A stretch of DNA of 14,555 nt from DATJZH01 sp035499215 (GTDB taxonomy: Bacteria; Actinomycetota; Actinomycetes; Streptosporangiales; Streptosporangiaceae): assembly GCA_035499215.1 (NCBI GenBank), contig DATJZH010000327.1, positions 1-14,555 on the forward strand. Direction: 5' to 3'. The position numbers and the translations under genes were made by a program. Of this stretch, positions 1 through 6,514 are shown in pieces (position 1 is the first letter of the stretch; the number at the start of each line of letters is the position of its first letter). Under the pieces are notes generated by a model. It saw nothing but the letters and a program-made list of their open reading frames with translations, did not search any database and was not told the origin of the DNA.

Positions 1-102
1 GAGCAGCGACTGGCCGCCGATCTCGACCAGGGCCTTGGGCCGCCCGAGCCTGCTGCCCTCGCCTGCGGCGAGCAAGATCCCGGCAACTCCGCCTCCCGGC
101 AC
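1..102 (-). CDS. MobA/MocA-like nucleotidyltransferase, N-terminal fragment
   Basis: Only the first 34 codons are in the window; the gene runs off the left edge. They encode the NTP-transferase nucleotide-binding start: GILLAAGEGSRLGRPKAL, matching the LAAGxGxRxGxPK signature of MobA/MocA-type molybdopterin nucleotidyltransferases. In that family this loop binds the CTP or GTP that is added to the molybdenum cofactor. The GTG at 102 is the only ATG or GTG in this frame after an upstream stop, but it has no clear Shine-Dalgarno sequence. The gene lies 148 nt behind xdhC on the same strand, and such pairs commonly mature xanthine dehydrogenase or CO dehydrogenase-type enzymes. Other sugar-phosphate nucleotidyltransferases share this loop. 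The xdhC neighbour favours the molybdenum cofactor reading, but 34 residues cannot settle the substrate. Confidence 0.75.
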   Translation of the reverse strand, partial: MPGGGVAGILLAAGEGSRLGRPKALVEIGGQSLL

Positions 103-112
103 GAATGCCAGG

Positions 113-144
113 CTATGGCCGCAGCGCGGCTGCGGCCACCATAG
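113..144 (-). other. Strong inverted repeat between xdhC and the nucleotidyltransferase
   Basis: GGCCGCAG (117-124) and CTGCGGCC (130-137) form a perfect 8-bp stem with a 5-nt loop. An outer CTATGG/CCATAG pair (113-118 and 139-144) offers an alternative extension with a 3-nt bulge. No T-run follows. It ends about 10 nt before the GTG of the next gene, so it could be a GC-type terminator, an mRNA-stability element or a block on initiation. A second 6-bp hairpin (CCAGCC 191-196, GGCTGG 205-210) lies further upstream in the same 148-nt gap. I see no gene or clear promoter in this gap. Confidence 0.5.
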
Positions 145-250
145 GATTCGGCCGCCTCGGGCCCGCGGTTCGCCGGCGGCTGCACGCTGACCAGCCAGGG
201 CGACGGCTGGCCGGCCCGTGCCCTACCCGGACCGCCGCACACATGGCGGG

Positions 251-1402
251 TCAGGGGTGGTGTATCCGGCCGCTCGTGGCGCTGAGCGGCTGCCCGGATC
301 CGCCCCAGCGCTGCTGGATGAGCTCGGCGGCGATCGCCACCGCGGTCTCCTCGGGCGTCCGGGCGCCCAGGTCAAGCCCGATCGGCGAGCGCAGCCTGGC
401 CAGCTCCTCCCGCCGGAGGCCAGCCTCGCGCAGCCGGGCCAGCCGGTCCTCATGGGTCCGCCGGCTGCCCATCGCGCCGATGTAGGCAGCGGGAAGCTGC
501 AGGGCTGCCTCGAGCAGCGGCACGTCGAACTTGGGATCGTGGGTCAGCACGCAGATCACCGTCCGGTCATCAGTCCCGGTGCGCCGCAGAAACCTGTGCG
601 GCCAGTCGATGATCACCTCGTCCGCATCAGGGAAGCGCGAGGCCGTCGCGAAGACCGGCCGTGCGTCGCACACCGTCACCCGGTAGCCGAGGAACTTGCC
701 GACCCTGGCGACGGCCGCCGCGAAGTCGATCGCGCCGAAAACCAGCATCTGCGGCGGCGGGGCAAAGGACTGGACGAATACCGACAGCTCGTCTCGCCGG
801 CGCTCGCCGTCCGGCCCGTACCGCCGGACGCCGGTCAGGCCCTGTGCCAGCATGCCGCGCGCGTCGTCGTCGACCGCCTGATCCAGGCGCTCGGTCGCAC
901 CGAGTGTGCCCGGCGTGCGAGGCGCCGCATCCGCGTCGGCCGCATCGGCGTCGGCGGTTTCCGGCCCTGCCGCGGCCCAGATCACCCGGCGGGACCCGAT
1001 CATGCCGGGCCCGGCGATGACGGTTGCAACGGCCACCGGCTCCCCAGAGCCGATGGCAGCCGCCACCTCGCCGAGCTCGGGAAACGACTCGCGGCTGACC
1101 GGCTCGACGAAAATGTCAATCATGCCGCCGCAGGTCAGTCCGACGGCGAACGCATCGTCGTCGCTGATCCCGTAGGTCTGCAGGATGGCCTGGCCGTTCG
1201 CGCGGACCTCGCCCGCCAGCTGGTAGACCGCGCCTTCCACGCAGCCGCCGGACACGCTGCCCACGACCTCGCCCTCTGCCGATACCGCCAGGGCCGCGCC
1301 GGGTTCCCTCGGCGCGCTGCTGAACGTGCGCACCACGGTGGCCACGCCGAACGTCTCGCCGGCATCCCACCACTTGGCGATCTGGTCCAGGAGGTCTCGC
1401 AC
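251..1402 (-). CDS. xdhC: XdhC/CoxI family molybdenum-enzyme maturation protein
   Basis: This is a 383-residue protein of the XdhC/CoxI family, which binds molybdenum cofactor and helps its sulfuration and insertion into xanthine dehydrogenase or CO dehydrogenase-type enzymes. The N-terminal XdhC/CoxI domain shows VGSVSGGCVEGAVY at about residues 47-60 and LTCGGMIDIFVEP at about 89-101. The C-terminal Rossmann domain begins near LVFGAIDFAAAVARV and includes CDARPVF, VLTHDPKFD and YIGAMGSRRT. I chose the GTG at 1402 because GAGGGGA (1415-1409) lies 6 nt upstream and VRDLL fits the family start. An ATG ten codons upstream (1432) lacks a good ribosome site. A 15-bp imperfect tandem repeat (924-953) encodes a DADAA-DADAA linker between the domains. 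The gene follows ribH by 67 nt on the same strand. The enzyme it serves is not in the window. Confidence 0.9.
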   Translation of the reverse strand: MRDLLDQIAKWWDAGETFGVATVVRTFSSAPREPGAALAVSAEGEVVGSVSGGCVEGAVYQLAGEVRANGQAILQTYGISDDDAFAVGLTCGGMIDIFVEPVSRESFPELGEVAAAIGSGEPVAVATVIAGPGMIGSRRVIWAAAGPETADADAADADAAPRTPGTLGATERLDQAVDDDARGMLAQGLTGVRRYGPDGERRRDELSVFVQSFAPPPQMLVFGAIDFAAAVARVGKFLGYRVTVCDARPVFATASRFPDADEVIIDWPHRFLRRTGTDDRTVICVLTHDPKFDVPLLEAALQLPAAYIGAMGSRRTHEDRLARLREAGLRREELARLRSPIGLDLGARTPEETAVAIAAELIQQRWGGSGQPLSATSGRIHHP

Positions 1403-1469
1403 GGCCAGTCCCCTCGTGCTCTCGGATGGCATCCAGGGTACGTGGCGTCCGGGTTCTGCCCTGGCGCCG

Positions 1470-1988
1470 TCAGCTGGCCCGGTCCCGGCTGGCCGGATCG
1501 GCGGCCAGGTGGCCCTGGCGGCGCACGCCGCGCAGCACCAGAGCGGTCTCCAGCGCCGCCACCACGGTGTCCCAGCCCTTGTCCTCGCTGCTGCCGTCCC
1601 GGCCGCACCGGTCCCGCGCCTGCTCCAGCGTGTCGCAGGTCAGCACGCCGTTGCCGACCGGCACGCCGGCATCGAGAGCCACCCGGGTCAGCCCGTAGGT
1701 CACGGAGTCACAGACGTACTCGAAATGCGGCGTGCCGCCACGGATAACCGCGCCTAGGCACGCCACCGCGTCGTGGCGTCTGGCCAGCTCGGCGGCCACC
1801 ACCGGCAGCTCGATAGCGCCCGGTACCCGCACCAGCAGCGGCCGGGCGACCCCGCAGGCCTGCGCCGCGGCCGCGGCGCGCTCGACCAGGCTGTCAGTGA
1901 TCTCCGCGTGCCATCGGGTCGCTGCGATGGCGAGGCTGATACCGGTCCCGTCGACCGTGCGCCCGGCAGGCCGGCCCTCCCCGCTCAC
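1470..1988 (-). CDS. ribH: 6,7-dimethyl-8-ribityllumazine synthase
   Basis: RibH condenses 5-amino-6-ribitylaminouracil with 3,4-dihydroxy-2-butanone 4-phosphate to give lumazine, the penultimate step of riboflavin synthesis. The 172 residues fit the family. Visible motifs are VPGAIELPVVA (about 55-65), AVIRGGTPHFEYV (80-92) and NGVLTCDTLEQARDRCG (113-129). His88 and Arg127 align with the catalytic His and the phosphate-binding Arg of known lumazine synthases; the usual NKG near the end is DKG here. The start is a GTG whose bases overlap the ribBA stop by 4 nt (GTGA), with AGGGG just upstream, so translation is probably coupled to ribBA. It is the third gene of the riboswitch-controlled rib operon. 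In this family it forms icosahedral or pentameric assemblies in the cytoplasm. Confidence 0.97.
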   Translation of the reverse strand: MSGEGRPAGRTVDGTGISLAIAATRWHAEITDSLVERAAAAAQACGVARPLLVRVPGAIELPVVAAELARRHDAVACLGAVIRGGTPHFEYVCDSVTYGLTRVALDAGVPVGNGVLTCDTLEQARDRCGRDGSSEDKGWDTVVAALETALVLRGVRRQGHLAADPASRDRAS

Positions 1989-3334
1989 ATCGCCCCTGCT
2001 GCCGTCGGGGCCGCGGACCCGGCGGCCGGCCCGGTGTCGGCTAGCGCAGCGCGCGACGTCGCCGGCCGCAGCCGCGGCGCAGCGAGATTGTCGATCTGGT
2101 GCCCGAGCCGGTCCCGCTTGGCGATCAGGTAACGGAGGTTCTCGGCAGTCGGCGCGACCGGCAGGGGCACCCGGCCGGTCACCTCGATGCCGAAATCAGC
2201 CAGGCCCTTGACCTTGGCCGGATTGTTGGTCAGCAGCCGCAGCGAGCGCACCCCCAGGTCGGCGAGCATCTGCGCGCCGGTCGAGTACTCGCGGGCGTCG
2301 ACCGGCAGCCCGAGATCGAGGTTGGCGTCGACTGTATCGACACCGCCATCCTGGAGCTGATAGGCCTGCAGCTTGCTGAGCAGCCCGATGCCCCGGCCCT
2401 CGTGCCCGCGCAGGTAAAGCACGATGCCGCGGCCCTCGGCCGCGATTGCCGCCATCGACGCCGCCAGCTGCGCCCCGCAATCGCACCGGTCGGAGCCGAA
2501 TACGTCGCCCGTCAGGCATTCGGAATGCATCCGCACCAGGGCATGCTGGCCGGCCGCGCTCGCGGCGATGTCTCCCAGGACCAGGGCAATGTGCTCGGTC
2601 CCGTCCACCGAGTTCAGGTAGCCGACCGCCCGCCAGTCACCGAACTTGTTCGGCACCCGGGTCTCGACGACCCGGCGGACTGTCAGCTCGGAGTGCCGGC
2701 GGTACTCGATCAGCTGGGCGATGGAAATCAGCGCGAGGCCGTGGTCGTCGGCGAATACGCGCAGCTGCGGAAGCCGGGCCATGGTGCCGTCGTCATTGAA
2801 GATCTCGGCGACCACGCCGGCCTCCGCCAGGCCGGCGAGGCGGGCCAGGTCCACTGCGGCCTCGGTGTGCCCGGCGCGCCGCAGCACGCCGCCCTCGGCG
2901 TACCGCAGCGGGAAGATATGACCGGGCCGGACTATCTCGTAGGGCTCGGTGGCAGAGTCGACCAGGGTGCGGATCGTCCTGGCCCGGTCCGCCGCGGAGA
3001 TCCCGGTGGTGATGCCCCGGCGCGCATCCACGCTGACCGTGAACGCCGTCCCCATGTGCTCCTGATTGTCGCTGGTCATCGGCGGCAGCTGCAGCCGGTC
3101 GAGATCCTCGCCGCGCATCGGCACGCAGATCAGTCCGCGTGCGTAGCGGATGGTGAAGGCCAGCAGCTCGGGCGTGGCCTTGCTCGCGGCGAACACGATG
3201 TCGCCCTCGTTCTCCCGGCCGGCGTCGTCGACGACGACGACCGCGCGGCCCGCCGCCATGTCGGCGATTGCCTGCCGCACGTCATCCAGCGGGACGCCGC
3301 CCGCTGCCGCGTCGCCGATCAGCTCGCGGGTCAT
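1985..3334 (-). CDS. ribBA: Bifunctional DHBP synthase / GTP cyclohydrolase II
   Basis: This 449-residue bifunctional enzyme supplies both riboflavin precursors. The RibB domain (about 14-212) turns ribulose 5-phosphate into 3,4-dihydroxy-2-butanone 4-phosphate. It shows VDDAGRENEGD (35-45), RRGITTGISAADRA (105-118), RPGHIFPL (136-143) and RRAGHTEAAVDLARL (152-166). The RibA domain (about 217-413) opens GTP. It has the zinc-ligand set CLTGDVFGSDRCDCGAQL (273-290; Cys273, Cys284, Cys286), RGHEGRGIGLL (309-319) and LLTNNPAK (367-374). A Pro/Ala-rich tail of about 30 residues follows. The ATG at 3334 overlaps the ribE stop as ATGA, and the gene ends in a second 4-nt overlap with ribH, so the three rib genes form one translationally coupled operon. 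An in-frame extension further upstream merely runs through ribE in another frame and is not real. Confidence 0.97.
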   Translation of the reverse strand: MTRELIGDAAAGGVPLDDVRQAIADMAAGRAVVVVDDAGRENEGDIVFAASKATPELLAFTIRYARGLICVPMRGEDLDRLQLPPMTSDNQEHMGTAFTVSVDARRGITTGISAADRARTIRTLVDSATEPYEIVRPGHIFPLRYAEGGVLRRAGHTEAAVDLARLAGLAEAGVVAEIFNDDGTMARLPQLRVFADDHGLALISIAQLIEYRRHSELTVRRVVETRVPNKFGDWRAVGYLNSVDGTEHIALVLGDIAASAAGQHALVRMHSECLTGDVFGSDRCDCGAQLAASMAAIAAEGRGIVLYLRGHEGRGIGLLSKLQAYQLQDGGVDTVDANLDLGLPVDAREYSTGAQMLADLGVRSLRLLTNNPAKVKGLADFGIEVTGRVPLPVAPTAENLRYLIAKRDRLGHQIDNLAAPRLRPATSRAALADTGPAAGSAAPTAAGAM

Positions 3335-3993
3335 GCCAGCCGCCCCGCGGCGAGCAGCCGCTCCACGTATTTCGCGATCATGTCGACCTCGAGGTTGACC
3401 ACCTCGCCGACCGGCTTGCTGCCGAGGGTGGTCCGCGCCAGGGTCTCCGGGATGAGGCTGACCTCCATCCAGCCCGGGCTCCGGGCGGTGCCGGCGCGCT
3501 GCGGGCTGAGCCCGGACACGGTCAGGCTCACGCCGTCGACCGTCACTGATCCTTTTTGCACGACATAGCGAGCTAGCTGCGCCGGCATCGATATCCGCAC
3601 GACTTCCCAGTCCCCGGCGGGCCGCCGCCTGATGATCGTGCCGGTCCCGTCTACGTGTCCCTGCACGATGTGGCCGTCGATGCGGTCGTCGGCCCGCATC
3701 GGGCGCTCCAGGTTGACCCGGCTGCCAGGCGCCAGCGATCCCAGGCTGGACCGGGCCAGCGTCTCGCCCATGATGTCCGCAGTGAACTGCCCGTTCGCCG
3801 CGTCGGTCACGGTCAGGCAGACGCCGTTGACAGCTATGGATCCGCCGCGGGCGGCATCGGAGGTGACCAGCGGCGCCCGCACCGTCAGCCTGGCCGAGCC
3901 AGCGTCTTGCCGGACTGCGCCGTCTTGCCGGACTGCGCCGCCTTGCGCTACCGCGACGACCTCGCCGAGTTCTTCCACGATTCCGGTGAACAC
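3331..3993 (-). CDS. ribE: Riboflavin synthase, alpha chain
   Basis: Riboflavin synthase dismutates two lumazine molecules to riboflavin. The 220-residue protein has the two homologous barrels of the family: FTGIVEELG at the N-terminus, SIAVNGVCLTVT (52-63) and GETLARSSLGSL (76-87) in the first; GHIVQGHVDGTGTI (107-120), GSVTVDGVSLTVSGL (148-162) and SLIPETLARTTLG (179-191) in the second. The GTG at 3993 is the start because GGAGGAGG lies 4-7 nt before it and the family begins MFTGIVEE. A loop after the first strand carries an exact duplication, GAVRQD at 19-24 and 25-30. A second loop (about 164-175) is also longer than usual. First gene behind the FMN riboswitch. The symbol ribC is used in some species. 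Confidence 0.96.
   Translation of the reverse strand: MFTGIVEELGEVVAVAQGGAVRQDGAVRQDAGSARLTVRAPLVTSDAARGGSIAVNGVCLTVTDAANGQFTADIMGETLARSSLGSLAPGSRVNLERPMRADDRIDGHIVQGHVDGTGTIIRRRPAGDWEVVRISMPAQLARYVVQKGSVTVDGVSLTVSGLSPQRAGTARSPGWMEVSLIPETLARTTLGSKPVGEVVNLEVDMIAKYVERLLAAGRLA
3904..3939 (+). repeat. 18-bp exact tandem duplication inside ribE
   Basis: The unit GTCTTGCCGGACTGCGCC occurs twice head to tail (3904-3921 and 3922-3939), followed by a partial third copy (GCCTTGCGC). It is in frame and encodes GAVRQD twice in a surface loop of the first riboflavin synthase barrel. It looks like a recent replication-slippage duplication tolerated by the fold. Confidence 0.9.
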
Positions 3994-4000
3994 GACTCCT

Positions 4001-4038
4001 CCTCCGGAGCTGCCAGACCCTGCTGCAGTCTCCGGGGG
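4001..4038 (-). promoter_or_regulatory. Hairpin abutting the ribE ribosome site (expression platform candidate)
   Basis: On the minus strand CCGGAG (4035-4030), a bulged A, and CTGC (4028-4025) can pair with GCAG (4013-4010) and CTCCGG (4009-4004), leaving an 11-nt loop. After one C/A mismatch, CC (4038-4037) can pair with GG (4002-4001) inside the Shine-Dalgarno sequence. No T-run follows, so this fits translational rather than terminator-type control by the riboswitch about 55 nt upstream. The pairing is read by eye. What alternative pairing the aptamer imposes is not resolved. Confidence 0.5.
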
Positions 4039-4089
4039 TGCGCGGATGCGCATGCACGGACTAACCGGCCCAGCTCGGGCCTGCCGCGC

Positions 4090-4216
4090 GCGTGCTTCCT
4101 CCCATCCGGACTGTAACCGTCGGTCCCGGAATCTCACCAGGTCAGCCGGCCGATGGCCTCGGCCGGGTCGCGGACTCTCACCGCCGGCTCGGAGTTTCAC
4201 CGACCCCGGAGCACGC
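4090..4216 (-). ncRNA. FMN riboswitch (RFN element)
   Basis: The RFN consensus is present almost in full on the minus strand: GGTCGGTGAAACTCCGA, CCGGCGGTGAGAGTCCGCGA, a variable GC-rich arm, CTGGTGAGATTCC, ACCGACGGTTACAGTCCGGA and TGGGAGGAAGCACG. The closing P1 helix is GCGTGCT (4216-4210) with AGCACGC (4096-4090), 7 bp. It starts 65 nt after the permease stop and ends 96 nt before the ribE GTG. In the known family FMN binding represses downstream riboflavin genes, which here are ribE, ribBA and ribH, and perhaps xdhC by read-through. Confidence 0.97.
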
Positions 4217-4255
4217 TCTTGCTCGCAGCAACCAGTCTGCCATATGACCTATTCC

Positions 4256-4274
4256 GCCCTGGACTCCGGAGGGC
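4256..4274 (-). terminator. Possible terminator after the permease gene
   Basis: GCCCT and AGGGC form a 5-bp stem with a 9-nt loop that starts 7 nt after the permease stop and precedes the riboswitch. There is no T-run, so termination is only a guess. The 65 nt between permease and aptamer (4217-4281) should also hold any separate rib promoter. I found no convincing -35/-10 pair there, although ATAGGT and CATATG are AT-rich candidates. Confidence 0.3.
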
Positions 4275-4281
4275 AGGGGCA

Positions 4282-5604
4282 TCACGTCGGGGTGCGCCCG
4301 CGGCGGGTCAGCGCATCGATGGTCACGGCCGCAACCAGTACCAGCGCCGTCCACATCAGCTGGGCTGATGCGGACAGACCGAGCAGCAGCAGGCCGTTGT
4401 AGATCACGCCGACTACCAGGCCGCCGAGCACGGCATCCATCATCTTGCCGCGGCCGCCGAACAGGCTCGTTCCGCCGATGACCGCGGCGGCCACGGCGTA
4501 CAGCACATTCTGCCCGCCGTTGACGTTGCTCGAGATGGAGCCGAGATAGGAGGCGTAGATGATCCCGGTGATGCCTGCCGTGAGGCCGCAGAGCCCGAAG
4601 GCCGCCACCCGGATCCGGTTCGTGTTGACGCCGGCCCGCCTGGCCGCCTCCGCATTGCCGCCGATCGCGTAGATGTATCGGCCGAACCGGGTCCGGCCCA
4701 GCAAGACGGTGTAGATCACCAGGATCGCCAGGACGACCAGCACCACCCAGGGAAGGCCGCGGACGACGAGCAGGGTGTGGCTCCTGTTTGTATTGCCTAC
4801 CAGCACCACCACGACCCCGGCGATGGCCATCACCGCGATCTTCAGGAGGGTAATGCTGATCGGCGGGGCAACCAGGCCGTTGACGCGCCGGCGGCGGTCC
4901 CGCAGGTACATCATCAGGCCGGCCAGCGCGACGATCGCGATAATCACAATCCAGCTCGCCGCCGGACTGAGGCTGCCGGACTCGATGTCGTTGATGATGT
5001 TGCTGTTGAGGTTGATCACGCCGCCGAGGCCGTATTTTCCGGCGGAATTTATCAGGAACAGCAGCAGGCCGGACAGGAAAAGGTAGCCGGCCAGCGTGAC
5101 CACGAAGGAAGGCAGCCGCAGCCGGGTGATGATGACGCCTTGCAGCGCCCCGTAAAGGGCGGTTGCCGCCAGCGCGGCCAGGACGGCCAGCCACCATGGC
5201 TGGCCCGCCGCCAGCATCCACAAGGCAATGACGGCGCCGCAGGCGGCCTCGTACCCCGCCGCGAGGTCGATCTCGCCGAGCAGCAGCACGAAGACCTCGG
5301 CCATTCCCAGCGTGATGATGAAGGCCGCCTGGGTCATCAGGTTGACCAGGTTGCCCGCCGAGAGGAAAAGCGAGTTCTTGACCTGGAAGATCAGTACGAT
5401 CACGACCAGGCCGGCGATGACCGGAAGCGCCCCGCTCTCCCCGTTGCGTATCCGCTTGACCCAGATCCGCGCGTACTCGCCCACCGACCCGGCGAGTAGT
5501 TCGGGAGAAGCAGCCGCAGCCGCGACCGCGATATCCTCTGCCTCGTCGGGCGCGGCCTGCGTGGTCACTGCGCCCGGCTCGGACTCTGGGCTGCTGGATG
5601 CCAA
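4282..5604 (-). CDS. XylH-like CUT2 sugar ABC transporter permease
   Basis: This 440-residue permease belongs to the BPD_transp_2 (ribose/xylose/arabinose) family, closest in layout to the long XylH type. An Ala/Glu-rich cytoplasmic N-terminus of about 58 residues is followed by roughly ten hydrophobic segments, beginning PVIAGLVVIVLIF (61-73). Family marks are GEIDLAAG (110-117, usual GGIDLSVG), RLPSFVVTLAGYLFLSG (163-179), GRYIYAIGGNAEAARRAGV (308-326) and AVIGGTSLFGGRGK (374-387). The cytoplasmic stretch around 303-330 is where such permeases contact their ATPase. The start is a TTG 3 nt beyond the ATPase stop, supported by GGAGGG (5617-5612) with 7-nt spacing. Only one permease gene is present, so a homodimer is likely. 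The substrate is inferred from the XylF-like binding protein, not proven. Confidence 0.92.
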   Translation of the reverse strand: MASSSPESEPGAVTTQAAPDEAEDIAVAAAAASPELLAGSVGEYARIWVKRIRNGESGALPVIAGLVVIVLIFQVKNSLFLSAGNLVNLMTQAAFIITLGMAEVFVLLLGEIDLAAGYEAACGAVIALWMLAAGQPWWLAVLAALAATALYGALQGVIITRLRLPSFVVTLAGYLFLSGLLLFLINSAGKYGLGGVINLNSNIINDIESGSLSPAASWIVIIAIVALAGLMMYLRDRRRRVNGLVAPPISITLLKIAVMAIAGVVVVLVGNTNRSHTLLVVRGLPWVVLVVLAILVIYTVLLGRTRFGRYIYAIGGNAEAARRAGVNTNRIRVAAFGLCGLTAGITGIIYASYLGSISSNVNGGQNVLYAVAAAVIGGTSLFGGRGKMMDAVLGGLVVGVIYNGLLLLGLSASAQLMWTALVLVAAVTIDALTRRGRTPT

Positions 5605-5607
5605 TGG

Positions 5608-6480
5608 TCAGCCCTCCGGGCCGCTGTCAGGGGTGGGGGCGGGACCGCCTGCTGTCGAAGTCCGATGCGAGGCCCCGGTCGTCATCAGGTCGACCGCGGA
5701 CGCGGTGTCGTAATCTGCGACCGGGCCGGACGAGACCAGCCGTCCCAGGTACAGGACCGCGAGCCGGTCGGCGACCTGGAACACGTCGGTCAGGTTGTGC
5801 GAGATCACCAGCACGGCGACGCCGCGCTTGGACAGCCGGCCGATGAGATCGAGTACCAGCGCGGTCTGCGAGACGCCCAGCGCTGCCGTCGGCTCATCCA
5901 TGATCACCAGCCTGGCGTCCAGCATCACGGCCTTGGCAACCGCCACGGCCTGCCGCTGCCCGCCGGACAGCGAGCCCACCGGCTGGCGGATGTTGCGCAC
6001 GGTGGTAACCCGCAAGTCGCTCAGCGTCTGCTTGGCCGTGGTCTCCATGTCGACCTCGTCCAGCAGCAGGTGCCGCCGGACCTCGTGGCCGAGGAGCATG
6101 TTCTGCACGATGTCCAAATTGTCACAGAGTGCGAGATCCTGGTAGACGGTGGCGATCCCGGCATCCGTGGCGTCCTTCGGCGTGCGGAAATGCACGTGAT
6201 TGCCCTGCCACACGATCTGCCCGTGGGTGGGTTCCCAGATCCCGGAGATGGTCTTGATCAGGGTCGACTTGCCGGCCCCGTTGTCTCCGACCAGGGCAGT
6301 AACCTGCCCTGCGGGGATGTCGAGATCGACCTCGGTGAGCGCCTGGACCGGCCCGAAGCTCTTCCCGATGCCGCGAAGCTGCAACAGCGGCTGGTCCAGG
6401 GTGGTGGTTCGCGCTGCGGCCCCCGGCGCAGCCCGGCCCGCTGAGGCGGGCCGGGCTCCGTCTGCCGAGCTACCGGTCAC
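5608..6480 (-). CDS. Single-domain CUT2 sugar ABC transporter ATP-binding protein
   Basis: This 290-residue ATPase powers the importer. All ABC motifs are intact: Walker A GDNGAGKST (65-73), Q-loop YQDLALCDNL (Gln114), signature LSGGQ (171-175), Walker B LVIMDEP (Glu196) and H-loop His228. It has one ABC domain, like FrcA-type proteins, whereas RbsA and XylG carry two fused domains. The start is a GTG 34 nt after the binding-protein stop with no clear ribosome site, and the first 30 residues are Ala-rich and not conserved. A perfect 12-bp hairpin lies in this leader (6430-6457). A ten-codon ATG ORF with GGAG upstream (6502-6470) overlaps the start and could couple translation. Its Q-loop string QDLALCDNLDI is identical to that in the histidine kinase fusion encoded at 8614-11175, so the two ATPase domains may contact the same permease. 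Confidence 0.93.
   Translation of the reverse strand: MTGSSADGARPASAGRAAPGAAARTTTLDQPLLQLRGIGKSFGPVQALTEVDLDIPAGQVTALVGDNGAGKSTLIKTISGIWEPTHGQIVWQGNHVHFRTPKDATDAGIATVYQDLALCDNLDIVQNMLLGHEVRRHLLLDEVDMETTAKQTLSDLRVTTVRNIRQPVGSLSGGQRQAVAVAKAVMLDARLVIMDEPTAALGVSQTALVLDLIGRLSKRGVAVLVISHNLTDVFQVADRLAVLYLGRLVSSGPVADYDTASAVDLMTTGASHRTSTAGGPAPTPDSGPEG
6430..6457 (-). other. Perfect 12-bp hairpin at the 5' end of the ATPase gene
   Basis: AGCCCGGCCCGC (6430-6441) and GCGGGCCGGGCT (6446-6457) are exact reverse complements around a 4-nt loop. It starts 57 nt after the binding-protein stop and falls within codons 8-17 of the ATPase gene. There is no T-run. A stem this stable could protect the upstream binding-protein mRNA or limit translation or transcription of the downstream genes, giving excess binding protein. 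Confidence 0.7.
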
Positions 6481-6514
6481 TGCAGGTGTCCCGGCTGGTC
6501 ATGCGACTCCATTC

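Noticed and set aside
924..953. Tandem repeat in xdhC as a possible mobile or regulatory repeat
   Set aside because: It is a short imperfect 15-bp in-frame repeat that encodes an Asp/Ala linker; ordinary linker drift.
218..1747. Long plus-strand open frame opposite xdhC and ribH
   Set aside because: It is a GC-driven shadow: the translation is low-complexity Arg/Pro/Ala/Gly with no family motif, and both genes on the other strand are clearly recognised.
2099..3568. Long plus-strand open frame opposite ribBA and ribE
   Set aside because: Antisense shadow of strongly conserved riboflavin genes; no recognisable domain.
3335..4057. N-terminal extension of RibBA upstream of 3334
   Set aside because: It reads through ribE in another frame and has no similarity; the ATGA overlap gives a natural start.
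3994..4200. N-terminal extension of riboflavin synthase through the riboswitch
   Set aside because: The extension translates the aptamer and leader; the GTG at 3993 with a strong ribosome site and the family start FTGIVEE fixes the real beginning.
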